Shown: positions 42,386 through 53,660 of the stretch, in pieces
Layout: each line of letters starts with the position of its first letter
How positions within the stretch are numbered: the first letter of the stretch is position 1
From: Echria macrotheca
Lineage: Eukaryota; Ascomycota; Sordariomycetes; Sordariales; Schizotheciaceae
Reading direction: 5' to 3'
Assembly (NCBI GenBank): GCA_030411725.1
Contig: MU839833.1
Span: 186,001 to 250,000 of the forward strand
DNA: 64,000 bases
The notes under the pieces: model-generated
Told to the model about the DNA's origin: nothing
The model's database searches: none
The model's input: only the letters and a program-made list of their open reading frames with translations
Made by a program: the position numbers and the translations under genes

Positions 42386-44863
42386 ATGGCCCCCAGCATC
42401 AGGGTCTCGGCCCCGGCCATCCGCATTGGCGCGGCCACGGGCGGCGGCGTCTCCAAGCCGAAACCCAAGAAAGTCAACGCCGTCCGTCGGATCATGGAGC
42501 GCGAGGAAAGCCGGGAGCGTCGCGTCAGAGAGAGCTCGGCAGTTTTGTCGTCGGCGCCCGCTCAGTCAGGTCTAGCCACCCAAGCTCCAAAACAGTGTCC
42601 GAACAAAACCTGCAAGAATCCCCGCGTCCGCGACGGCGTCTGCCAGACCTGCGGTGCCGTGGCCGAAGAGAACGACATCGTGGCCGAAGTCACATTCGGA
42701 GAAGCCGCCAACGGTGCCGCCATTGTCCAGGGCAACTTTGTCGGCGCCGACGAGGGAGCGGTCCGGTCCGCGGGTGGCTACGCGTTCAGGAGAACCGCCG
42801 GCGGCAGCAACGAAGCTAAAGAACGCTTACTCCGGGACGCCAAGGTCCTCCTCCAACAGTGGACTCACCAGCTCCGAATCTCGCCCTCGCTGGCCGAGAA
42901 CGGCTTGCGCACTTACAAAGCCGCTATTGGCGTCAACTTCGTTCAGGGCCGGCGTACGCTGAATGTCACGGCCATTTGCCTTTATGCCGTCTGTCGCAAG
43001 GAGATGACAAACAAGGTCATGCTCATCGATCTCGCCGACATCATCAAGACGGATGTCTTTGTGCTGGGTCGCGACTATAAGGCTCTCCTGTCGAGATTCC
43101 CTGACCTCAAGGAAGGCACGAAACCCATCATTCTAGAGGACCTCATCTTTCGCTTCGCCAGCAAGCTGGAGTTTTATCATGATACGAACAAGGTCGCCGA
43201 CTCTGCCGTGCGCATCGCCGCCCGCATGCGTAAGGACAATATGACCCACGGCCGCCGCCCTGCCGGCATCTGCGGTGCTGCCATCATCATGGCTGCCCGC
43301 GCCCACAACTATCGTCGGACTGTCAGAGAGGTCGTCTACATCGCCAAGGTAACCATGGCCACGTTGCAGGAGCGCATGATCGAGTTTGCGAATGTCCCGT
43401 CGGCCCAGATGACGATTAGCGAGTTCCACGAGCAGGATTTTCTCGAGAGCAATCACGATCCCCCGTTCGTTTACAAGCAGACCAAGGAGTGGAAGGACAA
43501 GCATACCAGACCCCGCAAGCGAAAGGCCCAAGATATCAACCAGGACGACCAGGCCGAGGGTGCTGGACAGAGTGCCGCCGATGGAGAACCCGCTGCACCA
43601 GCGTCTCAGCCGCAGCCATCACCGGCTCCTGTGATCGACAAGGACGGCTTTGTCGTTCCCCCACTTCCGCAGAGGGTTGCCGAGGGCGCTTCTGAGCAGA
43701 GACCCGGGCCAAGTGTTATTGCCACTGCGACGGGTGAGGACGAGGAGGAGCTCGAGGCATTGGCAAGCGAATATGGCGATTCACAGTCGGAGGACGAAGA
43801 AGTAGATCCCAGCAGCGAGATGGCCATGGCGGCCGCCCAGGGCGTCACCCCGCTTCCCGGCCAGAAGAGTGCGGGCAAGGGCAAGGCGGTAGCGAACGGC
43901 GAATCGGCGAAGAAGCGACGGAAGAGGGTGCGGAAGCAGTTGGTTATCGACGAAGAGTGGGAGATGGATGAGGCGAACCTAGAGAAGGAGGTGGAGGGCC
44001 ATCTAAACGACCCCGAGATGATCGGAGCATCGGAAGCCGTTACGAAGGATGCTCAAGCACAGCGCGCACAGGAAGCCGCCCAAGCCGAAGCCACCGAGGC
44101 CGAGAACGCATCTCACGAGGAGGCGTCGGAGCCTACAGGTCCGATTTCCCCGATATCCAGGCTGGATGATCCGATTGTCCACGAAGACGAGTTCAAAGAT
44201 GATCCCGAGGTCATGTACTGCGTGCTGGGTGAAGAGGAAGTAAAGATCAAGGAGATGATCTGGGCCAACCACAACAAGGATTACATGCGACAGGTGCAGC
44301 AAAAGATTTTTGAGTCCAAGATGTCGGAGAATGGTCCGCCCAAGCAGCGCCGCAACCGGGCCAAGAAGCCGCGGATCGGTGAGGGGCAGGCCAGCCCGGC
44401 GCAGTCGGCCGAGGAGGCTGCCGTCAACATGATGCGCACGAGAAGTATCACGACCAAGCTCGACTACTCCCGTCTCGGCCAGGTGTTTGACATGTCGAAT
44501 CGGGGGCCGGGGAGTATCTACGGCGGGACAAATTCGAACGGTACCCAGAGTGGGGTTGGCAGTGAAGCTGGGAGTGATGCTGGGGATGAGGCTGAGGGTG
44601 CGACTGAGAACAACGGGGGTAGCCAGACTGTTGTGACAGAGGCAACCACGGCGCCGACGAGTGTTCCAGGCCCTGCGGCGGCTCAGAGGAAGGAGGCCGG
44701 GAAGGAGGCTGAGCAAGAAGACGAGGATGATTATGAGGGTTCGGATGAGGAGGTCCAGAATTATGAGGACACTTACGAGCAGAACTACGACGAGGATACC
44801 TATATGGAGGAAAGCATAGACCCGTTTGAGGATGACTGCGACAATGGGTATGACGAAGAGTAG
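42386..44863 (+). CDS. brf1: BRF1, TFIIIB subunit of RNA polymerase III
   Basis: A single exon of 825 aa from the ATG at 42386. The TFIIB-like zinc ribbon uses Cys71, Cys76, Cys86 and Cys89. Two cyclin repeats follow: first around ISPSLAENGLRTYKAAIGVN to YAVCRKEMTNKVMLIDLADI, second around VADSAVRIAARMRKDNMTHG to VREVVYIAKVTMATLQERM. The Brf1-specific C-terminal TBP-binding block lies near residue 615 (DEFKDDPEVMYCVLGEEEVK, then IKEMIWANHNKDYMRQ). The C-terminal tail is acidic with repeated Tyr-Glu/Asp. BRF1 joins TBP and Bdp1 in TFIIIB and recruits Pol III to tRNA and 5S genes. The zinc ribbon starts ~70 residues in, after a basic extension, rather than at the very N-terminus. Assignment is firm. 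Confidence 0.95.
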   Translation: MAPSIRVSAPAIRIGAATGGGVSKPKPKKVNAVRRIMEREESRERRVRESSAVLSSAPAQSGLATQAPKQCPNKTCKNPRVRDGVCQTCGAVAEENDIVAEVTFGEAANGAAIVQGNFVGADEGAVRSAGGYAFRRTAGGSNEAKERLLRDAKVLLQQWTHQLRISPSLAENGLRTYKAAIGVNFVQGRRTLNVTAICLYAVCRKEMTNKVMLIDLADIIKTDVFVLGRDYKALLSRFPDLKEGTKPIILEDLIFRFASKLEFYHDTNKVADSAVRIAARMRKDNMTHGRRPAGICGAAIIMAARAHNYRRTVREVVYIAKVTMATLQERMIEFANVPSAQMTISEFHEQDFLESNHDPPFVYKQTKEWKDKHTRPRKRKAQDINQDDQAEGAGQSAADGEPAAPASQPQPSPAPVIDKDGFVVPPLPQRVAEGASEQRPGPSVIATATGEDEEELEALASEYGDSQSEDEEVDPSSEMAMAAAQGVTPLPGQKSAGKGKAVANGESAKKRRKRVRKQLVIDEEWEMDEANLEKEVEGHLNDPEMIGASEAVTKDAQAQRAQEAAQAEATEAENASHEEASEPTGPISPISRLDDPIVHEDEFKDDPEVMYCVLGEEEVKIKEMIWANHNKDYMRQVQQKIFESKMSENGPPKQRRNRAKKPRIGEGQASPAQSAEEAAVNMMRTRSITTKLDYSRLGQVFDMSNRGPGSIYGGTNSNGTQSGVGSEAGSDAGDEAEGATENNGGSQTVVTEATTAPTSVPGPAAAQRKEAGKEAEQEDEDDYEGSDEEVQNYEDTYEQNYDEDTYMEESIDPFEDDCDNGYDEE

Positions 44864-45645
44864 ATACCTGCGAGGGCGGATGAGGGTGGCACAATGCTTT
44901 AGGAAGAAGGGCAGCTGAGCCGTCTGCTTTAGGGGGGGGTGTTATGCATGACGAGGCGTTAGGACAGTTACCACGGGATGGTACACGGCGTTGACGATAG
45001 ACAATATCTGATTCGGGCAGCGTTACAGGCTCTTGCTGCATGTACGGTATTAGGATAGTGTAGAATAATGTGGGAACTTGACCCATTCGTTCTGTGAAGA
45101 AGACAGTCTAGCCAGGGCACAGAGTTCAGCCTAGGTGGTGCCAGGTGGGCATAATCACAAGGCCCTGGTCTTTGTGTTTTACAATCAACCTTAGAACTAC
45201 AAAATGAGGTTATCCCCACTCTTGTACTGGGCCTACCTAGGACTTGGCTTGGGCATGAGAACTTGGATCAGGACTCAGACAGAACAACCCAGTACCCTTC
45301 CCAGCCTGTTACTTGAGACATTCCCATCTATCCTTCCGTTGTTTTCCTGCCTGTCTACCATGGTAACAACCAACCGAACGCCTTCCAAGCTCAAACTCCT
45401 TTTATCCCAGGACCCAACCACCCTTACACATCCTTCTTTTACTTCTTGCATCCAGACAGTCTCCTCCCATCCAACAACACCACCACCCCGTCCAATACAA
45501 CACCCACTCGGCAACCCGTCTCACACACACAAGCCTTTCATCAAATGACCATGGTCAACTTCCAAGACACGCAACCCTCGCGCGTCGCCCAACATCATCA
45601 CAGCTAACACAACACCATAAACACCATAAAGTAATAAATAACTAC
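44864..45645. other. Intergenic, convergent 3' ends
   Basis: Between BRF1 and the secreted-protein gene. A 114-codon forward frame (45204-45548) has a hydrophobic start but a low-complexity Thr/Ser/Pro remainder and is judged a chance frame. Confidence 0.4.
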
Positions 45646-46500
45646 CTACTCAGCACCCCGCCCAACAACAACCTCAACCGAGCTCGCACCCCGCCCACCA
45701 CCACCTCCTCCTCCCCCCCTCTCAAGGGCAGCAGCGTTGTTATCAACAATGATGCCCACGCCCGCGCCCTCGGCGCCGGTGCCGAGCTGGATGTCCGGAC
45801 CCTTGGTCAGGGCGACCTCGGCGAACTGGAGGGCGCGGTCGAAGCCTTGTAGGGAGCGTTTTGTTTTTTTAGAGATATCTTCTGGGAGGCGCGGGTCGAG
45901 GACTTTTGTTCCTGGTTTGGGGAGGGATACCGACTTTTTTTTGGTTGCTTGTTAGATATGTTTTGTAGTTATACTTTATGGTGGTGATGTGTGTTATGTT
46001 ATGATGTGTGTTGTGATGTGTGTTGTGATGTGTGGGAATAGGCGTTGTGTTTTTATTTACTTGTTTTATCTTGTATGGTGGTGATGGTGGTGATGGTGTT
46101 GTTGTGATGTGGGTTTTGTGGGAATGGGGGTTTGTTGGATGGGAGCAAGTGGTGATATGTGTCTGTGGCGTGGTGATTTGGGGGGGGGGGGTTAGGGGGA
46201 GAGGGATGTAACAGAGATGCGTACATTATCGTTCAAAATAGGCCCCTCAAAGGCCTCCTTTTGCGCCGGCGCAATAACCGCAGCCGGAGCCGGAGCCGGA
46301 GCGGCAGCAGCAGCAGGTTGAACAACGCCTACGTTACCGGCCGGACGACGCCCGCCGCCCTCTCCGCCGGCCTCGCCCTCGGCCCCGCCGAACTCGATGG
46401 CGCCATCACCGACTACCAGGGCGGGCGAGTACGCTCCAAGGTTGATGTTGAGGGGGAGAGCGGCGGCGAGGCCGGAGAGAAAGAAGATGGAGAGGTGCAT
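45646..46500 (-). CDS. Small secreted protein, Gly/Ala-rich
   Basis: Two exons (46500-46225, 45933-45646) give 187 aa. The signal peptide is MHLSIFFLSGLAAA. The mature part has a Gly/Glu-rich segment, an Ala-Pro repeat tract (AAAAAPAPAPAAVIAPA) and, from exon 2, a helix (RSLQGFDRALQFAEVALTKG), a GTGAEGAGVGIIVDNNAAA stretch and a poly-Gly run before the end. There are no cysteines. The 291-nt intron (GTACGC donor; branch ATCTAAC; acceptor AAAAG) is unusually long for this window and filled with TGTGTTG/TGATGG iterations. Both exons join in phase 0 with a consistent frame. It may be a cell-wall or effector-like protein; no family is recognised. Confidence 0.65.
45963..46190. repeat. Low-complexity GT/GATG-rich tract inside the intron
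   Basis: Iterations of TGATGTGTGTTG and GGTGGTGATGGTG, ending with a G-run near 46180-46190. Confined to the intron of the secreted-protein gene. Confidence 0.6.
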
Positions 46501-48407
46501 TTTGGGATTAATTAATGTCGATACACCGCGATGGAGAAGACAGAATACAAATGGGTAGCCGGACCACGAGAAGGCAAGAGAATAATTACGTATAAAAGAG
46601 AAAGGGTGAGTCCAGCTCGGATGATCTATTACCACGCAAGGTGTGATGAGAAGGGAAAAGGGGAAAGCGGAAGAGAGAAGGAAGGAAACATTGTGGTTTA
46701 AAAACGATGTTGAAGTATCGCCATCCTGGCGGTCTAGAATCGAAGCTCGACGAGCCAAGCACGCCAAGCGTATCAAGCACACCAAGCATCGCACCGGTGT
46801 ACCCTGCCAGACCACGGTCGAGACAGCGGACGACCTGGGAGAGGGAGGCTATTGAGACGGGGCAGGGGCAGGTAGCTTTGGCGTGGCTATCTGTGGTTCA
46901 GAGAGCGGACTCTCCTATGGAGCACTCAACTCACACAACACGGGACTGTTTGTCGTCCAGCGGGAAACCAACCAGGAGAGAGAGGCAAGTCGACCCGACA
47001 CTGAGAACAAGCTCTGCGACATGGCTTGGCGTGCTTCAGAGCCTGGGCGAGGCGACTTGATCGCCTGGCGGGTCAGACAGTGGCCAAGACGCCAAGCAGC
47101 GGCCACAGCTGCACTTTAGAAAAAGACGGCATCCTTGGTATTTCGGAAGCTACATGCAATTGTCCATTAGCTTGAAGCAGATCTCGGGCTTTTTTGACTC
47201 TGCTGTTGCAGAGGAAAACAGCAGAACAACGTGCGTCGCCTCAGCTTGCCCCGCGCCTCCCGCTGTCTACCCCACTGCTCCGAAATGGAGGGGCAGCGCA
47301 CGGGCCAAAATAGAAAAGTCCAGCATCGCGTGCTGAAACGACATCCTGACTCTTCCAAACATGTGTTGCCGACATCGAGACTCAAAGAGCCCTGCGCAAG
47401 GCTGGGGACATGCAGTACGGGTACCTATTCAGAAGCAGTTGTGTGGCGAGCTGTCCGTTTCGAAACAAAGCAACCTGCAACCCCGCACTTCCTTAAAGTC
47501 AATTTCAGCCGTCGAGAAGACGTCCGAACGCGTCCCGACGTCCTCGTGAGCAGTCCCGACAGCAAAATAGCCGAGGGCTACTGCCGGCACTCTACCGAGT
47601 AAACGATTTTATGAATAGCATCGCACATCTCTTTGTTTGGATCGGCAGCCTTGCTCCGAAGGCAACGTGCTGCTGCACCTCGAGAGCCGTAGCATCTAGA
47701 CTCGACAATGCCGCAGCACACCTGAGCCCCCCAACATATCCATCATGTGGAGCGCCGGCCCGGTTCGGTGACCTCCAAAAAGGACCGGCAACTCACACAT
47801 GGTTGCGCCAGGGGTCTAATCTGACGACAGCTTGACATCCGGACGACTGTGGAATGTTGTGAAAGTACGAAAGTAATGAGGTCATCGGGGTTGGTTGCGC
47901 TCACACAGCATTGCGGAATGCCAGATTCGGCGCACATGTTATGTACAAAGAGCTCGTCGGGTTTCGACGAGCGATCCCGGTGTTCGCCAGAGGGGAAGTC
48001 CGGCAAAAGCCACGACCAACCGCAGCCCACCACGCCCATCCACACCGAACCTTCCACGTTCCCGGACGGCGGTTTGTCTCCGGAATGTGAATAAAAACCC
48101 CGTCACCCAACTCTCATCTGGCCCGCAGAAAACATTAACACACTCAAAAAACAGCGGGCAATCATTTTTCTCGACTATCATCTTTCATGTTTGCTGGTTT
48201 CAAAGTGCCCTAAATAAATAGTCCGATCCTGGCCAACAGTCAGCCCTAGCCCCCCAAGCCTCAACAGCAGGGTTGGGCCGGGCTTTTTACTGGACACTGC
48301 TCTCAACAATTTTTGCCAAGCCATCCCGCTCACCGCGAATAAGTAAAACTTGAGGTCCTCGTTGCGTGTTCTTCACCACTCTCTCTCGACCACACAACTT
48401 TTTCGAG
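46501..48407. other. Intergenic, divergent
   Basis: 1.9 kb with the promoters of the secreted-protein gene (left) and the Cys-rich protein (right). It contains a 13-bp inverted repeat (AAGCACGCCAAGC at about 46757 and its complement at about 47024) and otherwise no gene. Confidence 0.4.
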
Positions 48408-49113
48408 ATGAAACAGAAAATGGACATGCCTACGCCGGTCCTCCAGCAGCCGGCGCCGCCCCTACCGGCGCCCTACATCCGGTCGAGATCCCGGTTCAGC
48501 CCGATGGAGAGCAAGTGCTGCCAATGCCAGCAGGTCACCCCCGAGCTCGACCACGTCGTCGAGATGAACGACTCGTCGAAGCCCAACAACATGTGGAAGA
48601 GGCCGTCAAACAACCGCCGGTGCAGCCAGTCGTCGTGCGACCACGCGCTCTGCTACGACTGCAGCCAGGTCGACCTGCGCGGCCAGGCCGTCGTGCCGCA
48701 CTCGATCCCGTCCAACTGGGCCTGCAGCAGCTGCGGGAACACGCATTCGGTCCTTGACATCCTGACTTCGGACGTCGCCTGTGCGTGCGGATCGCCTACG
48801 CTGCAGGCGGTGTACGACCAGTTCGGCAAGATCTATCTGTTCTGGCGCGATGATCCGCAGGTCTTTGATCTGAGCGATCCGGCCAAGGTCGAGGAGGCGG
48901 CGTGGCGCATCTGGAAGGCTGGCGGCGAGCCGTGGGAGGCTGATGTGCTAAGGATTGAGGCCGAGCGGGCGAAGAACGGGAGGGCGTTGAGTCGGCTTTC
49001 GTGAGTTTTTTTTTTTTTGTGTCCTGGGAATGTGATGTGGAGTTTTGCTAACCGGTCTACGTAGACAATCGAGCGAGTCGAGTGGGGGGTCTGGTGCGAT
49101 GGAATTGGATTGA
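48408..49113 (+). CDS. Cys-rich zinc-ribbon-like protein
   Basis: Two exons (48408-49000, 49065-49113) give 213 aa. The 64-nt intron (GTGAGT, branch GCTAAC, acceptor ACGTAG) replaces an apparent stop and adds the tail SSESSGGSGAMELD. Metal-binding clusters are arranged as CCQCQQ...CSQSSCDHALCYDC...WACSSCGNTH...CACG, consistent with two zinc ribbons of the fungal 'probable double zinc ribbon' kind. The remainder is a helical C-terminus rich in Trp/Glu (WRIWKAGGEPWEADVLRIEA). No signal peptide or membrane helix. Likely an intracellular protein-interaction factor; function unknown. The start is the first ATG after a non-coding leader. Confidence 0.75.
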
Positions 49114-50328
49114 CGGGTTTTTGGCTGTTTTGGCGTTTGAGTCGGATGGTTGGTCAATGGTTTTGGCGTTGATTGCTGCGGACTGCATTTGATACCCTCA
49201 TGGTCGGTATGGCGGACGGAGATTGGATTGTTTTGTACTGGGTCCGGACTGTACGATCAGAGAAGAGAACGACAGGAGGGAAACTCGGGGCTTGGGGCGT
49301 CTTGAAGCGAAGGGGATCACACAGTTTGTGGAAGAGAAAGACAGGCCGATATCGATGTCTGCGGTTAGCAGGCTATTGGTGAGTTGGATCGGTTCATAGT
49401 TCACCAAGTTTCTGTTCAACTGCGAACGCAATGCCCGATTGCATGGACGTTTCGTTATCTAGTCGGCGCCATCGAATCTGGCCATCTTTGTAATTCCGAT
49501 CCTTTGCGGCGATGTTAGACTACAATGTTATGTTGCTTGGTAATAAGATTGTCGTAAATATACCTAGATGAGTTACAGACCTGCAAGAGGAAGAAGTGGT
49601 GATCTTGTCCCGTTTCGGTGGATGGATAGAAGCAGGTGCGTACGGAAAGAAGATGTCCCAGATCCTGCCGGATTCATGACGTGATGAATACCTGGTTTAG
49701 TTTTTTCACTATTAGTGGGCTTCCGTCGTGTCGAGGGGGATATATGATTGGACAGGTCGCAAGGGCGCGCCTATGTCATTCGGTTTCGAGGTTGTCTGTC
49801 TGCCAAGATTTTTACGGATTAAACAGGAGGGTAACATTCTGAGATTACAGATCCCTTTGCCACCTGGGTAGTGTTCCCCCTTGTTTTTGGGGTGCGTATT
49901 GGGCTCATGTTTTGGCGAGTTAGGTTTGGGTGAATACGCGGATGATGATCGGTGAGGATGTGCGATCATTGGGTGGTAACTTTTTTCATCGGGGATGGGG
50001 GGTTATGTAAGTACATGTATGCAGGCGTGGCTGGCGGTGGATATGTTTTTCCAATAGGGGGCGTCGTGCGTCGAGGGTTTGCTGGGGTTGGGTGCATACA
50101 CACACATAGTGAATTCTGAATTGTATAAAAGGGTGGTGTCCCGGGTATAGGTACACATGCTGGAGATGTTGTTGGTGGTATACATGCCCCTCGACGCCGT
50201 TGCGATAATATACCTACTACCTTCTTGCGACTCCCATGAGGTAGAGAGTATTTCATATCCACACGTATTCCATTTTCCGATTCCCTGATTCCCTTATCAA
50301 GATTTTATTTCCGTCTCCGTCAAAAAAC
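49114..50328. other. Intergenic, upstream of the MFS gene
   Basis: 1.2 kb of AT-richer sequence with the 3' end of the Cys-rich gene and the promoter of the MFS transporter. No gene is seen. Confidence 0.4.
50124..50130 (+). promoter_or_regulatory. TATA box candidate of the MFS transporter
   Basis: TATAAAA about 200 bp before the start codon, the best TATA match in this interval. Confidence 0.4.
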
Positions 50329-51960
50329 ATGGCTAGCATACCTCACTCTGCCGAGAAGGACATTGAATCCTCCGCCTCCTCAACCGACATGCTCGACACC
50401 ATGAACTTCCCAGCCTCCAAACCCGAGTCCCAAGCCATCGAAGACAACTCTACACCACCCCCACCAGCAAAAGACGAAGAAGGCACCCTCCTAGCCTGGT
50501 CCCAAGTCCTCATGTCGCACCTCGTCTCCTTCAACGCCTGGGGCTACCTCAACTCCTTCGGCCTCTTCCAAGCCTACTACACCACCACGCTCCTCCCGTC
50601 CGTCACTCCCTCAACAATAAGCTGGATCGGCTCCGTCCAGATCTTGCTTTCGTTCCTCGTCGGCTCCGTCTCCGGCCGCGCCCTCGACGCGGGCTACCTC
50701 CGCCATGTTTTGTTCCTAGGGTCCGTGCTGCAGCTCGTGGGGATCATGACGACTAGCGTCTCTTCAAAATATTGGCACCTGCTGCTGGCGCAGGGGATAT
50801 GCAAGGGGCTCGGGGACGGGCTGATGTTCTGCCCTGCGGTGGCCGTGGTGCCGACGTATTTTGTGAAGAGACGTAGGGCGCTGGCGATGAGCCTTGCTGC
50901 GTCGGGGACGGCGACGGGGGGGATGGTGTTTCCTGTCATGGCGAGGGAGCTGATGCCGAGGATTGGGTTTGCGTGGACGGTGAGGGCCATGGGGTTGGTG
51001 GTGTTGGTGAATGCGGTGGTTATTTTGGCGCTGGCGAGGGCGAAGCCGGCTGGGACGGAGAAGAGGCCGTGGTTTGAGTGGAGGGCTTTTCGGGAGCGGG
51101 AGTATGCGTTGTTTTGTGTGGGCATGTTTTTGAATTGGTGGGCTTTGTATTTTGCGTTCTTTTATGTGAGTTCTTTTCTCCTTTCCTCTGTTTTATTCCT
51201 CTTTCCTCTGCTTGATTTCTCTTTTCTCCCCTTTTCGGTTTGTTTATGATATCATTCATGTAGCACTCTCACTCCTTCGCTCTCAACGGATACACGCTGC
51301 CCCCTTTACCCATCCCCTCGACCTGTTTATCTTCCACCCCCCAACTGACCACTTTCCTCTTTTCTCTTTCCGCCTCTCCTTTTATATCACGGCCCTAGTC
51401 CCACTTAACCATCCTCCCATGCAACAACAACACCCGCTAATAATTTCCGCCAGATCTCCGCTTTCGCCAAAACCCAACTCAACATAGACACATCGACCTC
51501 CCTCGTCCTCCTCCTCTTGATCAACGCCGTCGGCCTCCCAGGCCGCATCGTCTTCGGTTTGTTATCCGACCGCTTCCTCGGCCCTTTGCGCACCCTCATC
51601 CCCGTCGCCCTCTGCACCTCGATCCTCTTCTACAGCTGGGCCGCCGTCCACTCCCTTTCGGGGCTATACGCCTTCTGCGCGCTGTACGGCTTCTTCGGTT
51701 CCGCAATCCAGGGCCTCTTCCCCGCGTCCTGCGCCAGTCTGACCACCGATCTGCGCACCATCGGCGCGCGCACGGGCATGTGTTTTGCGGTTGTGTCGAT
51801 CGCGGCGCTCACGGGGTCGCCTATAGGGGGCGCGCTGGTGCAGTTACATGGACGGTATCTCGATGCGCAGATGTTTGGTGGGAGTTCGTTGCTGGCCGGT
51901 TCGGCGGCGTTGGTGGCGGCGTATTGGGTTTCTGTTTCGAGACGTAAGGTTGATGTCTGA
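50329..51960 (+). CDS. MFS transporter, fungal monocarboxylate-transporter-like
   Basis: Two exons (50329-51165, 51454-51960) give 447 aa with 12 predicted membrane helices. The 288-nt intron falls within helix 7 (YFAFFY / ISAFAKTQLN) and joins in phase 0. The N-terminal ~60 residues are cytosolic. Family signs of the MCT-type (SLC16-like) fungal group are the opening SFNAWGYLNSFGLFQAYY, SWIGSVQILLSFLVGSVSG, the QGICKGLGDGLMFCPAVAVV helix and YFVKRRRALAMSLAASGTATGG, and in the second half GLPGRIVFGLLSDRF and GSPIGGALVQ. It should move a small carboxylate or similar metabolite across the plasma membrane with protons; substrate cannot be told. No biosynthetic core gene lies next to it. The intron is long but no extra exon is needed. 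Confidence 0.87.
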
Positions 51961-52721
51961 AAGGAAGGGCTGGATTCGGGCTTGAAAGCGTGGCAGTTTC
52001 GTCAGAACGGGATGAATGTTCGAGGCATCTTAGCGAGATAAAGGGGTAGAAGGCGTTATGGTATGTCTTGGGTAACACCACCATTTGGAGAAGGATAAAA
52101 TCTTCAGGTAGCCATATTTACAGGGCCAGGGTTGTGTTTCATAGACAAAGGTGCCGAAAATGAGAGGCCTTGTTTTCGTCTCTGGTGCCTGGTTCTGGTC
52201 TTACAAAGTCCGGATTTTTAGCCATCAAGCGTTCATTAAAAGACCTGGGTTCGGATCCCATTCCGCCGACTCTCGTCATCCATATTTACCGCTGGAATCT
52301 TCCCCCTTTATTCTGATTTCCTTCTTGTTTGCCCCGTCACAAGGGGGCGAAGCCCTGAAGACCAGGTGCTCAAAGCCAATTTCATTCTCTTATTTTCAGG
52401 AATGCTGTACTATAAATGCTCTGAGTCCGTTGGGACGTAGGTCGAACAATATCAAGTACGGGTCCCAACCAAAGATTCACCCATGTTCGCCGTCTGTAAT
52501 ACGGAATAGGCCAACGGGAATAAGCGGGGGAATGTTTTCATCAAATGCAACGTCATGCCAACACAGATAAGCCAATATGGGCGGGGGTCGTTGCATCTCG
52601 TGTGTAGCAGCAACAGACACCGTTCAAACCTCGGCGGGTAAAGCAGCAGACCCATCTCACTCGCCATCTATCTTCTAAATCCCACAGACATTTCAGAAGA
52701 TTGCCATCCAACGTGCTCGAC
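51961..52721. other. Intergenic
   Basis: Between the MFS gene and the cysteine hydrolase gene. A B-box-like GGTTCGGATCC occurs near 52248-52258 without a fitting tRNA. No gene is called. Confidence 0.4.
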
Positions 52722-53660
52722 ATGTCTGCCGGACCGTCACCTATCGTTGACAGCACGACGGCGACCACCGTCCTCGTCGGCAATGCTGGCTCCAACTTCT
52801 GGCTCTTTAGCCCCAGCACGGGCTGGGACCTCACCCACCCCCCATCACCCGAGGAGTCTCCTCCGGCCCGCCGGCGCCTCACCCTCGCCACGACGACAGC
52901 GCCCATCACCGTCGACCCGGACAAGACGGCCCTTATCGTCATCGATATGCAAAACTTTTTCCTCTCGCCCGCCATGGGCCGCTCGCCCGGACCCGGCCAT
53001 GACGCCGAGGGGCTCCTTCTCTCGACTGCCTTCCCCGCCGCCCGCGAGGCCGGCATCCGCATTGCCCACGTGACATGGGGCATCACGGACGAAGAGCTGG
53101 CCGTCCTGCCGCCCGTCCTCTTTCGAGGCTTCGGGTACAATCAGGTGCCGGCGGCGGACAAGGAGGGCTTCGACGAGAAGAAGGGCACCAAGGACGTCGG
53201 GCAGGACATGGGAGCTGTCACGTTCCCCGACGGCACCACCGTTGCTGCGGGCCGCATGCTGATGCAGGACGAGTGGAACACAGCCCTGCACGGTGGGATG
53301 CAGAAAAGCTTTGACGATTCCCAAGGGACCGCCGCGCCTCAGGTGCGGTTCCACAAGAGCAGGCTGTCGGGCTTCTGGGCGGGCGGCTCGAGCGAGCTGA
53401 TGGACTATCTGAGGGAGCAGCACATCACGACGCTGCTCTTCACCGGGGTGAACACGGACCAGTGCGTTCTGGCGTCGCTGCAGGATGCCTGCAACTTGGG
53501 TTTTGATACGATACTTCTCAGAGATGGGTGTGGGACAAACAGCCCTGACTATGCGAGACTGATGGTCGAGTTCAATGGCCGCAAATCGTGGGGGTTCGTG
53601 TCGTCGTGCAAGGACTTGGCTGAGGGAGTCAAGGCTGCGAGGCAGACGCCGTCCTTGTGA
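52722..53660 (+). CDS. Isochorismatase-family cysteine hydrolase
   Basis: A single exon of 312 aa from the ATG at 52722. The isochorismatase-like fold carries its catalytic triad: Asp75 in IVIDMQNFF, Lys212 in FHKSRLSGFW and Cys248 in TDQCVLAS, with the usual NTDQCV signature. Members hydrolyse amides or vinyl ethers such as nicotinamide, N-carbamoyl compounds or isochorismate. The protein is longer than the bacterial enzymes (~180-220 aa) because of a ~65-residue N-terminal extension and an internal insert (about 140-195). It has no signal peptide, so it acts in the cytosol. Fungal relatives often sit near secondary-metabolism or detoxification genes; here it follows an MFS transporter in the same orientation, which may be coincidental. 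Substrate unknown. Confidence 0.87.
   Translation: MSAGPSPIVDSTTATTVLVGNAGSNFWLFSPSTGWDLTHPPSPEESPPARRRLTLATTTAPITVDPDKTALIVIDMQNFFLSPAMGRSPGPGHDAEGLLLSTAFPAAREAGIRIAHVTWGITDEELAVLPPVLFRGFGYNQVPAADKEGFDEKKGTKDVGQDMGAVTFPDGTTVAAGRMLMQDEWNTALHGGMQKSFDDSQGTAAPQVRFHKSRLSGFWAGGSSELMDYLREQHITTLLFTGVNTDQCVLASLQDACNLGFDTILLRDGCGTNSPDYARLMVEFNGRKSWGFVSSCKDLAEGVKAARQTPSL

Noticed and set aside
45204..45548. Forward frame of 114 codons with a hydrophobic start
   Set aside because: The remainder is low-complexity Thr/Ser/Pro from CA-rich DNA, and it lies in the shared 3' region of two convergent genes.
46757..47037. 13-bp inverted repeat (AAGCACGCCAAGC) about 255 bp apart
   Set aside because: Too short and unsupported by a target-site duplication to call a transposon; kept only as a note in the intergenic entry.
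52205..52270. tRNA-like B box (GGTTCGGATCC) with a 4-bp T-arm
   Set aside because: No matching acceptor stem, D arm or anticodon arm could be paired upstream, so it is not called a tRNA.
50329..53660. MFS transporter, cysteine hydrolase and methyltransferase as a secondary-metabolite cluster
   Set aside because: No PKS, NRPS, terpene or P450 gene is present in the window, and the methyltransferase is 4 kb further on; proximity alone is not enough.
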